Made by a program: the position numbers and the translations under genes. 64,000 bases of DNA from Lunularia cruciata (lineage: Eukaryota; Streptophyta; Marchantiopsida; Lunulariales; Lunulariaceae), in contig OX419761.1 in NCBI GenBank assembly GCA_948567375.1, positions 49,850,501 to 49,914,500 of the forward strand, given 5' to 3'. Positions 23,401 through 36,200 of this stretch are shown here, piece by piece; the first letter of the stretch is position 1; every line of letters starts with the position of its first letter. A model generated the notes under the pieces. That model ran no database searches. It worked only from the letters and a program-made list of their open reading frames with translations, and was not told where the DNA came from.

Positions 23401-24277
23401 GCGGTTTCGTTTAGATAGTGATAAAGCAGAATGTTCTGGTTTATGCTGGAAGTACACGAGACGGCGAGACGTCAACAAAATTTAGATTCTTTGATTTGGA
23501 GCTGTTGGTAATTCGTTGGATGGGTACACACCAGATTTCCCTAATTGGCTCAGGCGTTGCTGGTAACGGGCCTATGGGTGGGTTCACCAAGAAAGGAAAT
23601 CGATTTCGTTCTTAGCGCCCGAGCCCCATGAATCCACGAGTCCTTGCCGTGGGTACATCAGCATGTTGATGCGTTGTTACCTGGGCCAGGGGACGTATGG
23701 AGACCAGAACTATCGAAACAATTTCCCACACTTGTTTGATACCATATGGTGGATTACTCAGCACCTTTGCAATGCAGAAATTCTTCAAAAGGACGTCAAA
23801 AGTGGAAGGAGCTGTGCCTGGCTCTAAGTGACAAGACATAAAAGTAGGATACTTGAACGGCCATCCACTCCGGAGACAACTCGAAATCTCTGAGCCAGAA
23901 AGTGACTTGACTTGGACGACTGTCGATCGAACAGTAAAGGAGAATCGTTTCAGAATTTTCTGTGACCACAATTAGTTTACATGCTCAATCCAAGCTAAGA
24001 GGTTTATATGTTTATAAGTTTGAGGAAAGAGGACAGTTGACACTACTTTCAATGCTGTGATCAGTGTCCTTGTTGAGACCAACGTCATTTTCTCTCATCG
24101 TCTGCTTGTCTCTAGAGTCCTTGGGTTGCGTGCAGAGTTTCTGTTGGTCATGCAGACCAACGCGCCGGGAAAAGAGACTTTTGTGCTCAACTCACTCCCA
24201 AATCTATGTCAGCTGGAGAAGCTTTCTAGGTTTCCAGTTTTCTAAGAAGATAGAAGGTTTCGTACTGTCTATATGGG

Positions 24278-24309
24278 CAGCATTGCCACACAAATGTGTG
24301 GCAATGCTG
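24278..24309. repeat. Perfect 15-bp-stem palindrome
   Basis: CAGCATTGCCACACA is followed after two bases by its exact reverse complement. Confidence 0.95.
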
Positions 24310-25025
24310 TTAGATTTTGTGCAGGTTGCGTGTAAAACGTGGTCCAATTTCTCCTCAAAAGAACCAACTACTTGTACCACCCATCTGATCAAGAGCTACA
24401 ACAGTACCGGAGAAGGAAGTGTGTCACTTCTATGTCCCAAAGGATCAAGGTCGATTATGGAACTGTAGAGATTTCATTCCGAAAGGATCAGTAGTATAGG
24501 TAAAGCACTACTAAAGGGCCATTGTCTAGAGAGCACATCTTAGTACAAATTTGCGATAAATGACAGTTTATTTGGTACTCAGATGTGCTTTCAGACATGG
24601 AAAGCTCGACAGATTGGAGGCCCACAAGCGTCGTTATATCCTTAAACTCGAAGCTCCCAAATTCAAAGTCCAATGCATGGTGTTTTGGAATCGTGAAAGA
24701 GAAACCCCCCTACCAAGATACATCTATTCTTATCATCTTATGTGAAAGCCATTGCAGTTCTAAAACCTCTAAATTTCACCGGTTAGTATTACATGACATT
24801 CTAGAAGCAGTCCTGGCCGAGCTCAAACCATACTCATCTAGGCCATACTAAACGAGATTTGTTGTTCTTGATCGGAATCACACAGACTCCGCGTGAAACC
24901 TTTCCTGTGGACAAATGGTCGGCACCTTGAGAATGCTGACGACTAATCTATGATTCTTAGATGTCGTCACCAATTCTCAGATGTCTAAAGCTTTAAGGTA
25001 CAACAGAATGTTGTCGCGACACATC

Positions 25026-25080
25026 CTCTTGAAGCTACCCAACATTTCATAAAAGCTGGAATGTGGGGTAGCTTCAAGAG
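25026..25080. repeat. Hairpin, about 21-bp stem with about 13-nt loop
   Basis: CTCTTGAAGCTACCC-A-ACATT pairs with AATGT-G-GGGTAGCTTCAAGAG with one mismatch. The size of stem and loop resembles a short hairpin RNA, but there is no independent sign of transcription. Confidence 0.9.
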
Positions 25081-25382
25081 TTTTTATCGAAAAGACAGGT
25101 GCTTTAATCGTAATAACTATATGGTTGGTTGCTACTGGGAACTCTTCTAGACGAGTCCGAGGATCTCACTGCCGTGTAGTCGCGATTTCATCAACAGCAG
25201 CAATAAAACGTATGAATGGCGTACTCAGTTACTCAGGTACCTGGATGCTCATTGTGACTAGTACTGGATATTCAAGCTCCTCTCCTAGTGTAGAAAGTCC
25301 TATGAACTAGCCAGGTAACTGCAATTAATAGCTGACAAGTTCATGGATAGATTCGAATAAATAAATATATCGTGTCCTATAG

Positions 25383-25384
<2 letters not shown>

Positions 25385-25425
<41 letters not shown>
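25385..25425. repeat. (AT)n microsatellite
   Basis: About 40 bases of uninterrupted TA dinucleotides. Confidence 0.98.
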
Positions 25426-25428
<3 letters not shown>

Positions 25429-28216
25429 ACTTGGTCCTGTTAGGTTTGAAGGACCAATTTGGAAGAAAAGCCATGTTAACGGACAGTCTCACGCCGAGTC
25501 CATATTGATCCTAACGATAGACTAGTATGATATATGCCTGACCGTATTGAACTTCAAAGCAAGCGCTATCTTATCCTCTGGGAGCTGCTATGATGAGCTA
25601 ACAGTTACTTGCACGTAAGTAAAATGAATTTGGACCCTCTCCCCTTTACTTGAACCGTCACAACTCTGGGGCACTCAAGCGAGCCCTCAACTTTAACTCG
25701 AAGGGCAAAAGCAAATCGTAACATGATCAAAGTGTCTCTTCCTATCTTCGCGACCGCCCTCCATTCCAGTAGTACATGGAAGCCCCCGTAGCTTGTTGTG
25801 GGCATGCACCATGTCCTTTCATGGCCTGTCAATCCTACCGACTGGTTCCGGGCCAGTTCAGTTGCAATTCCGCGGTTCTTATTTCTGCGGACTTACACTA
25901 GGCTAGCGATGATCGATTTTAGCAGAGTCATCATCGAGGGTCGGAGATCCTTCTGCAGAGAAACAGTTGACGCTGGTAAACGGAGTTTCTGAAGAGGTAG
26001 ATAGACCAACTTGAAGGCCAGGAGTACGGTATCACGGCACTTGTTATTTACAATCAGCAACTATAACTTAAAGGATCCGTCCATATTCTTGCTTGTGTGG
26101 GACCCGTTGCTCCCTCTGCTCCTTAGGATGATCGATGAGCCCAGCCGCGCCGCCACGGAACGTAACAGTTACGGGGCTGTGACGAGGCTAAAATAGACTC
26201 TCGTTCGTTCTCTGAAGTGGTGATCTCGAAGCGATTTCGAATCGCCATATAATATCAAAGATTATAGAGTAGACCTTTCCGAAGTCCTACACTCACTCGG
26301 GTTCATAGCAAGTGCTGAATATTTTGACTGTGCCTGCTCTTCTTGCCTACTGAGAATTCGAAAAGTTTTATCACTGGTGAAGTTACTCCAGGAATTGACT
26401 CACTTACGGCTCGTGTGGGGTAATGAGTTCCAAGGCTGCGGCAGCTGAGCAGTAGCAAGATTGCTAGGGTGGTGTACGTAGTTGTGATGGACGGAGAAAG
26501 GGGAAGGGTATTCATTCTCGCAAGAAAGAAGGCAACATATAGACAAATTACAGACAGGAGATCGCCTCTGACCTAGTTAATTCCGTCAACCTTTTTCCAA
26601 GGAAGGGAAGTGAGCACAATAATGGGGCTGGGCGACTAATTTGAGGAGCTTAGATGCTGATAATTTCCAGTATGATGAAGCTTTTGATGATCTCGCCACA
26701 AGTGTCCGCGCTCTCGCTTAAGACTCCTCCATTTCGCCAAAGTAAGGCTGTTCACCAAGGAAACGGACACCCAGTTACTATAGATGATAACTCTAAGCAT
26801 TTCGACTTAGCTATAGTTTGATGTGTGTCATCCGGCAATTGTATTCGATATTCGAATGTCGAGCTTAAGAATCCAGAGCCCGGTGATGATGGGATCTCAG
26901 AGTAATGAGGTTGAGGTCGTGTAAAGTTCGTATCTGGTGATGCTGCTGCTGCAGTACATTGAGAGCTGCGATAGAAGTTGTTGACAAGAGAATTGAACAG
27001 TAGTTAATTACGATGGTACCGCACGGTCAAGAACAGAGAAGATATGGTGGACGGGAAAGCAGGCTGTGAAGTGGCATGTACTTCATGATATATGTCTCGT
27101 GATTGACCGACTGAGTTGTGGATTCACAGAGAGGAAGACAAGTGGTTTTGATGTGGACTTCTACAGTAAGGCAAAAGATATTTGTCTGGAGAATTCAGCA
27201 GAACTTTGTCAGCGAATTATTGATGAACAGACCTTAGATGATCCTCGCGAATTAGCTTCAGTAGTTCCGTTAGCATCCCTATAGAGAGTGAAGCTGATTT
27301 ATCAACACGTGCAGCACATTCGTTTACCAATCTTCCTGGTTTCTTTAAATCTCTGTATTGGTCGTGGTATAGGAGCTTTTACTAGTTCTCCCCAATACTT
27401 GTCAATGAGTTCATTGGAGGTGTCGGATACTTGCATCATACTTCCAGAAACTGACACTTAGACGCAGATTCAACCTTCTCATTTGGGATGACCAATTGGA
27501 TATCACCTTCTGGTAGATTCCCAAATGCTTAGCAACTGGTCCATTTGTTAACTTTGTCAGACTCTAAGCTTTGCCAGGATACTCCAGAAAGCTACTTTCA
27601 GCCGGTGAGTCAAACTTTGACAATCAATCTGCTAATCTTTGCAAGTGCTTGTCGATGAGTCAACATAGGCGTCAGATTCCAGGTACGGCCACTATTATAA
27701 GGCCATAAAATAACTTTCAGCCGGTGATTCAATCAGTAGGTTTATTCCATGTACGTATGGTGATCACTCAAGTGAATTTAGTTCCTAAAGTTTCTTCTGA
27801 TCTTTCCCGACATGCAAAGTACATGCATGCATCAGCACCCCGAGTAGTGGGCTTTCCAATCTGAGCCCACTTGGAGCCCGAGTTCTTGGAGTTTTGATGA
27901 TCAATCTACAAATATCGAGCTTCACCGCTGCAGTAGAGACCTGTACCTCTACAGACTACAGACTTGGTATTTGCTGCACCTAACGCAAGTATCTCCAGAT
28001 GTGTCTGGCATCGGGAGTATGTGCCTTGTACTTAACAATAAGTGGGAATGATAATGAGTTAAATGAAATCTGAGCTTAAGGCTTCGTGCCAGCAAACGAA
28101 AAACTCAGAGCCGAAATCCTTGAACTCAAAGTTTAACACAGATTGACAAGCAGAATTTAATGAGATGTTATATGAGGGCAGCTAATACGTACCTCTAGAT
28201 ATTCTAAGACTAGTAT

Positions 28217-28892
28217 TAGTTCGCAGTTTCGGAGACTGATGGAACTGGCGCACACGAGGTAATTGAGATCATTTTGGAGCGTCGACAACAGCGTGCAGAC
28301 CGTTAGCGAACCGACTGGTCACTTGCGTATACTGCAACTACTGGACTGAGTCCTGGACTTCCCTGGTAGCTAGACATGTGTGGGTCCGGAATCTGATCCT
28401 TGCAGTTTGGGCCTTGAAAATTTCAGGTTGTAAGCCAACGTTATTCGATTAATGCCTGAGGCTCAGAGGAAGAATTAGCGAGTACAGAAGACGTACATCG
28501 AGAAGACAGGTGCTTGTTTTATTATGTTGTGATTGAGGGTTACCGTTCACTTGGGGTCCATAATTGGATGTCAGCTTCTGCTAGTTCTGCGGACAGTGAT
28601 GGAACTCGCGTAAACCAGGCAAATGGAGATGATTTTGGAGCGTGGACAACAGAGTACAAACCGTTAGCGAAAGGAGTGTTACTTGCATAAATTGCAACAA
28701 CTGGACTAAGTCCCAGACCTGTAGATAGCTAGATATGTGTGGGGCCGGAATTCTGATCTTTGCAGTTGGAGCCTTTACAATTTCAAGCTTTAAGCCAGCT
28801 TTTTCCGTTTCCTGAGGCTCAGAGGAAGAAGTAGCGAGTAAAGACGTAGATAACAAGGACAGGTTCCTGTTTTACATGTTGTGATTGAGGGT
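28217..28892. repeat. Diverged tandem duplication, period 365 bp
   Basis: About 325 bp beginning near 28217 recurs beginning near 28582. Shared blocks in order include GATGGAACT, ATTTTGGAGCGT, ACCGTTAGCGAA, GCCTGAGGCTCAGAGGAAGA and TGTTGTGATTGAGGGT. Substitutions and small indels are common, and no shared frame is kept open. Confidence 0.85.
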
Positions 28893-31765
28893 GCCCGTCG
28901 AATCTTCTTGGATGAGATGGTTACCATGGGTGAGGTATAGTCCCCTCAACTGCGACAATTTTGGACGTGCAACTTGGGCAGCCTTGTTCCAATTTTTCAT
29001 GAGTAACCAGGCTAGACCTGCCGCATGGACTGCACTATAAGTATGCTCGCCTTCTTTGCTGTTGTTTATCGCCAACAGTTCTCATTTTGGGTTTGATTGA
29101 CGGTAGAGTCAACGTACCAACTGCAGCCAGTGCTTTCATTGCGCACAATACTCACCAGAACAGCATTTATGCTGCACGCACGTGTACTTCAAGTATACAC
29201 AGCTCTAGATCTTTCAAATCTCTCTCTATTTGAGGAGCAGCAGCCATCAATATTCTCAGTCAGGCTCTCGAATCTTGGACTCATTTCCGCGTAGTGAGCT
29301 CTCAATACCCCCCGGCCACCTTCTGAGCTGCTGGCTTCCTTTAACTTGCATCTTTTGACACTCTTCATTTGTTCTACGTGCCTGCGCCACCATTAAGGAC
29401 AGAATTCGGTCTTCTTCTTGCCATTAAGGTAACTGGTTTGATACTTAAGTAACCTCCTTCCCGGATACCACCTCCTTAGATGAACTATTTCTTTGATCTG
29501 GTCTGACTTCTATCCTGTTTTGCTTTGTGCTTGCCTCCTCCTCTTCGGCCTCGAGTGACTTTATTCATGTTCCACGTTCGACATTCGCCTCTCAACCTAT
29601 TGTCTGAGCGGCAAGTCATTGTGGTGCATGTGGATCTAGTATTCGACTAAATCCGCCTTCAAGTTGGCTTAAAGTCGACAGAGAATGTGCTTCACGTGAA
29701 GGTATATTACCTTAGTAGAATATTCGGCTTCTTCAGTGAGCACTCAGCTGTACGAAGGCGAAAGTTTTCAAACATATGTTTTGTCTATATCCCTGTTCTA
29801 TATCTCGTCGGCACTTCAGACATGCCTCGTCCTTATTTCTGCTGCAGGTGGTCAATTGTTGCTGAGCGCCACTTCCAGATGTAATAATCCGTTCTGAAGC
29901 CTACTGATCATGATCTCATGATCGGTGCTGCTGAATGTTTTAGAGATGTCCCTATAACTCTGATTTTTTATTCCTGAATCCGTGACTCTCATAAGGATAA
30001 GTAAAGCATCCCTAGAGAAGCAGCTTTATATTCATGAGCGTTTCTAAAGTTCAGAGACATTATGCATAGTGTAAAATCCTTATACACTTCCAAGTTCCAG
30101 TTGTCTGTGCAGCAGCAATTTGTCGTTGACAGTCTACAGTTGTTAGAGAAGCCTCCCTTACCTACTACTTCTCACCACTGGAAGTTGTTGTTGACTTCCA
30201 TGGAAAGACTCTGAATGGAAACAACACCTAGGCTAATTCGAAGTGGTCAGCCAACCGGATTTATAATTTTAAACTCCCATCAACACAAGTGATATGCACA
30301 AGTCTAGGATGTCCATGGTTCACTTCTAGAGCGTACGAGCTGATTCAAGACATTTCTACAAATGCTTCTAGCTTTGTAGATTTGTGTAAATTCGGCTTCT
30401 GTGAATTAGTTACAGTTGCAATGTGCCACTGCATGTCTGTCGAGATGAAAGCAAGAGATGGATAGGTACGTGTGCATCGGCCAACTACCTCTGAATATTT
30501 GGGTAGAACACGTCAGATGTTTGTCGGGGGAGTTCCTTGTGCTGGGTAATTGCAAAGTCTGACGGTCACGGACTATGATGGAGGACACGAATGTCACTGT
30601 GAGAAAGATAGAATTCCTTTCGTGTTGTTATCAACTTTCGGCACCTACCAGACGAGAATTTACGACTTCCCGATCCCAGTGGATTGATTGTTACTTGAGA
30701 CGTTAGTCCTACTCATTTCTACAAAAGAATGGCATTGCTCCTGCATATGCAAGCCACATCGGATATCAACGATATCAAAACTGTTATATTTAGCTCTCGC
30801 ATCATCTGCAACTGAAGGGAAACATAGTCGTGCGCACTAGTTTGGACTCTGTCAAACATTTTCCACACATGAAAGTGATATGTTTCCAAATTTGGGTGCC
30901 ACCTGCCGGGTCTCCAATGATGGTATTCACAGGGAACGAGAGTTCTAAGGAGACTCAGGCTCAAACGATTGTCGGTACACAGTGATAGAAGTGGAGACAT
31001 TCCATGATGACTTGAGTGAATGTATGAACTTCACCGCGGCTCCCGATCCGCAATTCGTGTGATCCTTCCAGTTACGTGGACTGGAAGTTACTACTATATC
31101 ACGAGCTAGCTGCTCAGTGACTACAATTCAGCAGGTACGAGAATTCCAAAGCTCCGCATAAGGAGTAGCCATTAATTTTTGGTGCATTTTTCATGATTTA
31201 GCGTTGATATTTCTACTACTGTTAAAAGCAATGATGCACTGTAGGACGCGAGACACCCACGGTCTGAAACTCAATTCACTCTAGGAGCTGTAGTATCTGG
31301 TTTGAAGCAACCTCCAGTTAGAATTCTGTTCGACCCTCGAGCTCGTCGAACAGTGTCGTTGGTGGCCAAAATGCGTTGGCTGTCTTCCATTCTCAGTGGC
31401 ATGCACTCAGGTACATCCAGATGCGGGCTGTTGTGTCGAAATCTAGAGAATAGTATGAGCAGGACTACACATCTTACTCTGATTCGTATAGTTACGCATT
31501 GGGACCACATTTTCTCGTCAACATACGCAAATTCCTTTCGTTTTTGAAAATTTATGAACATCTGGACAGCTACACGAGAGTTCTGTTCTAGATTTGCGAG
31601 CATATAGATAACCTCGGAGTTCATGTCTCAGGAAACCTCATTAGTTGGATTAGTATCCTGAGGCAATTATTGAGTTGATGATTCACAGCAAGTGCGGAAT
31701 TTGGCAGATCGGAATGTAATACCAAAATTTGAGAAATGAGCAGGATATTTCATTAATTTCATTCG

Positions 31766-31809
31766 AGATCTAGAGGTACAATGGGGAACCCCATTGTACG
31801 TCTAGATCT
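31766..31809. repeat. 44-bp palindrome
   Basis: AGATCTAGA-G-GTACAATGGGG is followed after two bases by its reverse complement with one mismatch. Confidence 0.95.
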
Positions 31810-33208
31810 ATTCGAGCTGAAATTTCCTCTTCAACTGTATGGAGAACAGTTGAACACGCATTACTCAAAATAACATTTACTCATTATGAATTAGAGCTGT
31901 ACATGGGACAGACAGATTCTCTCCCTCGATTTGCTCCTATCCAATGTAAGCTTACAGCTTGCACTGACCTCCGGTTTCTGGACAGTTCCCTTCGAGTAGA
32001 TAAATACTGCGTTCCTCGTCAGGGAACTGAATCAAATTCTGCTTTCGGTGTTTTGTTCAATGGTTCCTTCCGTCGGATTCCCACTGTTTGTCTTCTTTCG
32101 ATTTGTCATTGATACAGCCATAGATGGGCCCAAGGGGAAGTGTCTGGCCAAGCGCTTCTTGCTTTCAAACTTCTCTCCCTTCGTCTGCAGTTCCTCTTGT
32201 TGTTGCCTTTTCGGCTGGCGTTACATTTTCTAATTGGCTACTCTGCGGCACTTTTCTTGTTCTGCCTCCGAACCCACCTTGGTTTTCTGCAAGATGGGAA
32301 TTCATTACTTCTGCAGAGATACACCTCTAGATCATATTATTTGTCTGGTTTTGTCTCCGTCAAGTCGACAGGAATACTCTTCGAATCAGTATTCTCTTTT
32401 GGCAATGACTTCTTTTACCAACCGTGCAGGAGTAAGAATTCCCATGTTATCTTACAATATTGAGAAGAAGTATTCTTATTATGATCTGGGACGAGTCAAT
32501 GAATCAATGGAAGCAGATCTTTGTACAGTCTGATCATGAGCAGTCGCAGCACATGCTTCGCAGCTAGTCTGTGCTGGCATTGAATCTGTCCGTGGACCGG
32601 GATTGTAGGCTTAGCTTATCACCTTCTAGAATATAATTGCACCTTTCGTTGCCCGTAGTCCGATGCGTGAACTGACCCCGACACCATTGCATGTCCAGCC
32701 CTCCTCTGCGTTATTATTCTAGGCTCGTTGCAGACGTTCGGCAAGGACTCCGAGGCCAAACGCCGACCACCACTAGAAATAGAAAACAAGAGAAGCTCTT
32801 TTCCAGGTACGTCACTCAGCTACCATATGTATATGCATGGACCTGCTCCCTAGAAATACTCTCGAATTGCTAGACTCCAAATTCGAACTTGTTGAACTGA
32901 AAATGTGTAAATTAGAGTTAATTTGAGGTCTAACAATTTTGGCTTCGTGAGATTCTCAATATTAAGTAGCCTTCAAATGATCCATCCATTCTTCGTTATC
33001 TCTATCTTCCACTCATTTGATTCCATTAAAGTCGTCTTTTGAAATTGGATTCTAGCAGAACTTAACATGGAGATCAACACATATTTAAGAGTGAACTTCG
33101 AGGTTTTAGCTGATTTAAAGCTATTGGTGTAATCTGCTGCTCTACCGAGAATATATACTCACCTAATCCGAAGACTGAAGGAGCACCAGCGGGCTAGTTC
33201 TATATATC

Positions 33209-36200
33209 ATGGAGGGAGTCCGTAAAAGCTTCGAGCAAGGCGTAAGGAGAGCTAGCGCTGTTGGCACAATGGTCTTCACGGTAGATACGAAGCAATGGGC
33301 TAAAACCCATGTCACTTTTTACCGTCTTCATCTGGCCTACTTCGTGTTCTTATCTATTGTTGGTGGGTTAGTATTGTGGGCGGTTCCTCAAACTACCAAC
33401 GAACGCCTCCCTTTCATCAGTGCTATCTATACATCCACTGCAGCCTTGGCAAGCACTGGCCTTCAGACCGTAATAGCAAACAACTTTAACTGGTTCCACT
33501 ACTCCGTCATCATGGTGCTTTCGATATTGGGAAGCCCGGTGTTGACGTCTCTTTTGCCACTCTTTGTAAGACGGTACTACTTCCACCAATTTATCAACCA
33601 ATATGCCCACGAGAAAGTTCAGATGCAGAAGCTGGAGAAGCCTGTATACGAGAAAATTCGGCTGCAAACACTGGAGGAACATTATGCGGTGGAGATTCGA
33701 CCTGGGATTGAGGAGATGAAAATCGATATAAAGTCCACCAAGTCAGAAGCAGCGCATCGACATGTACAAGGAGATGATGATCAAGCAGAATGCCTTGCAC
33801 AGATGGCATATGCAGATGAGATGGAGAGGAAGGAGATGATGTTTGTGGACGCTCAGCAGGCTTTGAGAACCTTGGAGTACAGAGCTCTGGTCACTCTGAG
33901 TTGGATAGTGGTTTGCTACATGGTGGTAGTTCAGCTCATGGGTTTCCTCATTGGGATCTTCTACTTCCTTGGCAGGGGGAGCCGTGAATCAAGAATTTTG
34001 AAAGAAAAGGGGATTCAACCTTTCTTCTTTGCTCTCTTCACCAGCATTACAGCGTTCAGCAATTCAGGATATGCCATGACCAACGACAGCATGACAGGAT
34101 TCATCGGGTCCGGTTCATTTCTCTTGCTGTATGCGATCCTAGCAGCCATTGGAAACACTTTGTATGGCCCGGTTATGAGGTTCCTGGTGTGGGTGTGCCA
34201 CAGGCTAGCTGGGGAGAAAAATAAAGTCGTCTACGAGTACCTTCTCGTACATCCTAGGAGATGTTTTACCCATCTGTTTCCGCAGTACCAGACTCTGTGC
34301 TTGGTTGCTGCCTTCATCCTCATGACGGGTCTCCAGCTTTTCTTCATGTGCCTTTTAGAGTGGAAAGACGCCTTACATGGGCTCAATGCGATGCAGAAAG
34401 TGATTGCCAGTTTTTATCAAGCGGTGGGTTCCCGCAATGCTGGTGGTGCCGTACTCAGCCTATCTGGGCTTGCTCCGGCCCTGTTACTCATCTTCATCGG
34501 CATGATGTAAGTCTCTCATTTATATGCATCTTATCGGGAAGCATCATTCAAGTGCTTGGAATTGTTCTAGTCCGAAACTTAGAGCAAATTTGTTTGCAGC
34601 TCTGTTCCAGTCCACGTCCGAGATCTAAAATCCTTGCCACTTATCCGGTTTCACCTAGGAATTTCAAAAGGGCGTAAGATACAAGATAATACTGAACCGA
34701 ACAATGATGACTACTCACTCCTCCATAGACGAGACAGATGTAAGGCATGATGTAAAGTATCTCATTTATCTGCATCTTATCGGGAAGCATCATTTAAGTG
34801 CTTGGTATTCTCTTAGTCCAACACTACTGTTTCCAGAAATGTACTTAGAGCAAATATGCTTGCAGTGTCGTTCTTGTTCACGTCCCAAATCTAAAATCCT
34901 TGCCAGTTATTGTGTTACCTAGGAATTTCATTAGGGCATAGGATATAAGACAGTGATGTCTACTTCTACATAGACGAGAGCTAGAGTTGGCAACTTTATC
35001 CGAAAGTTTTTGTGCCCAATTGACCTCTCTTGATCTTGATACAACTTTCACAATTCATTATCCATCATTTATCTATGATGTATAAGAAATAGTGATCCTG
35101 GAACGAACTAACTATTCCATCCATTTAAGGGCGTACAATTTGAGGATCAATTTGTACAGAGTTGAAAATCTGGTACTGTGATCTAACTTTGTCATGTTTG
35201 CAAATGTAAAGGTATATATCCGCGTACCCAGTTTTTCTGTCTCGCCAAACCACTCAAGAACAAGAACATGACGGGTGGATACTCAAGGACAAGGTGCTAG
35301 AGGATTCCGGCGGTAGTATCTTGTCAAGACAGTCGGCTCGGCTCCTCATGGGGGACACGACATACATATTCTTCGCTATGTTCGTCCTCTGCTTTTCAGA
35401 AAGTGAAAGCATTAGAAACGATCCTCTGAACTTCTCCATCTTTAATGTGCTGTTCGAGGTGACCAGGTGCGCTTCTCCTCCATAATGACGAGAAGACTGT
35501 AGAAGAGGGACAAGTCGTTTAAGATGTGATTCTTCTAGGAGCTGAGAAAATTAACACAAATTAAAATGAGCACACTTCCTTAGCTTCTTTTCGACCTGTG
35601 ATTAGCGACATTAACTCTCGTCTACTATAGTTACCTTGAGTTACCACAGAACCCACATGTACCATCCGGAATCCGGCCAGAGCTTAATAACCTGAGGGAA
35701 GACGAGATGACTTGCAGATTTCGCAGTCTATACTGTCAGCAGAAGTTATTGCTTGTCATTGATCGCTGCTTTGTATATGCTAGAAGGTAACGGTGAGTTT
35801 GGTGTGAGAAGGTTGCAAACTGTCTCTATCGATATTTACAATCTGACCTAAGACGGTCGACCTGGCTTGCAGTGCTTATGGCAACATAGGTCTCTCAATG
35901 GGTTACAGCTGCAGTATGCGCCTTCAACAGGACCTCCCATGTGAAAGCGTACCATACAGCTTTTCTGGTGTGTGGAGCATTGCAGGTCGTTTAACGATAA
36001 TTGCGATCATGATTCTGGGTCGTCATCGAGGTTTACCTGATAACGTCGACTCTGCTATCCGGCTACCAACTAAGCTTGCTCCACACACACTTCCGCCAAC
36101 ACCTCATCCACCATCAAGTGTTGCAAACTATTCTCGCTTCTCACCCTGGAATGGAGATCCACATCAGCCAGCACCACTTACTCACCGGAGGTCTTCTACC

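Larger units (their letters stand above)
23400..33208. other. Long gene-poor interval upstream of HKT
   Basis: Nothing here could be matched to a known protein. The longest frame, 119 residues on the minus strand at 23971-23612, is unassigned. A minus-strand frame at 26515-26303 starts like a signal peptide. The interval contains a diverged tandem duplication (28217-28892), an (AT)n tract (25385-25425) and several hairpins. The last few hundred bases are probably the HKT promoter and leader, with a TATATA run at about 33149-33155. Confidence 0.5.

Noticed and set aside
25385-25425. (AT)n tract as an origin or promoter
   Set aside because: Simple dinucleotide repeat with no gene start or other supporting signal next to it.
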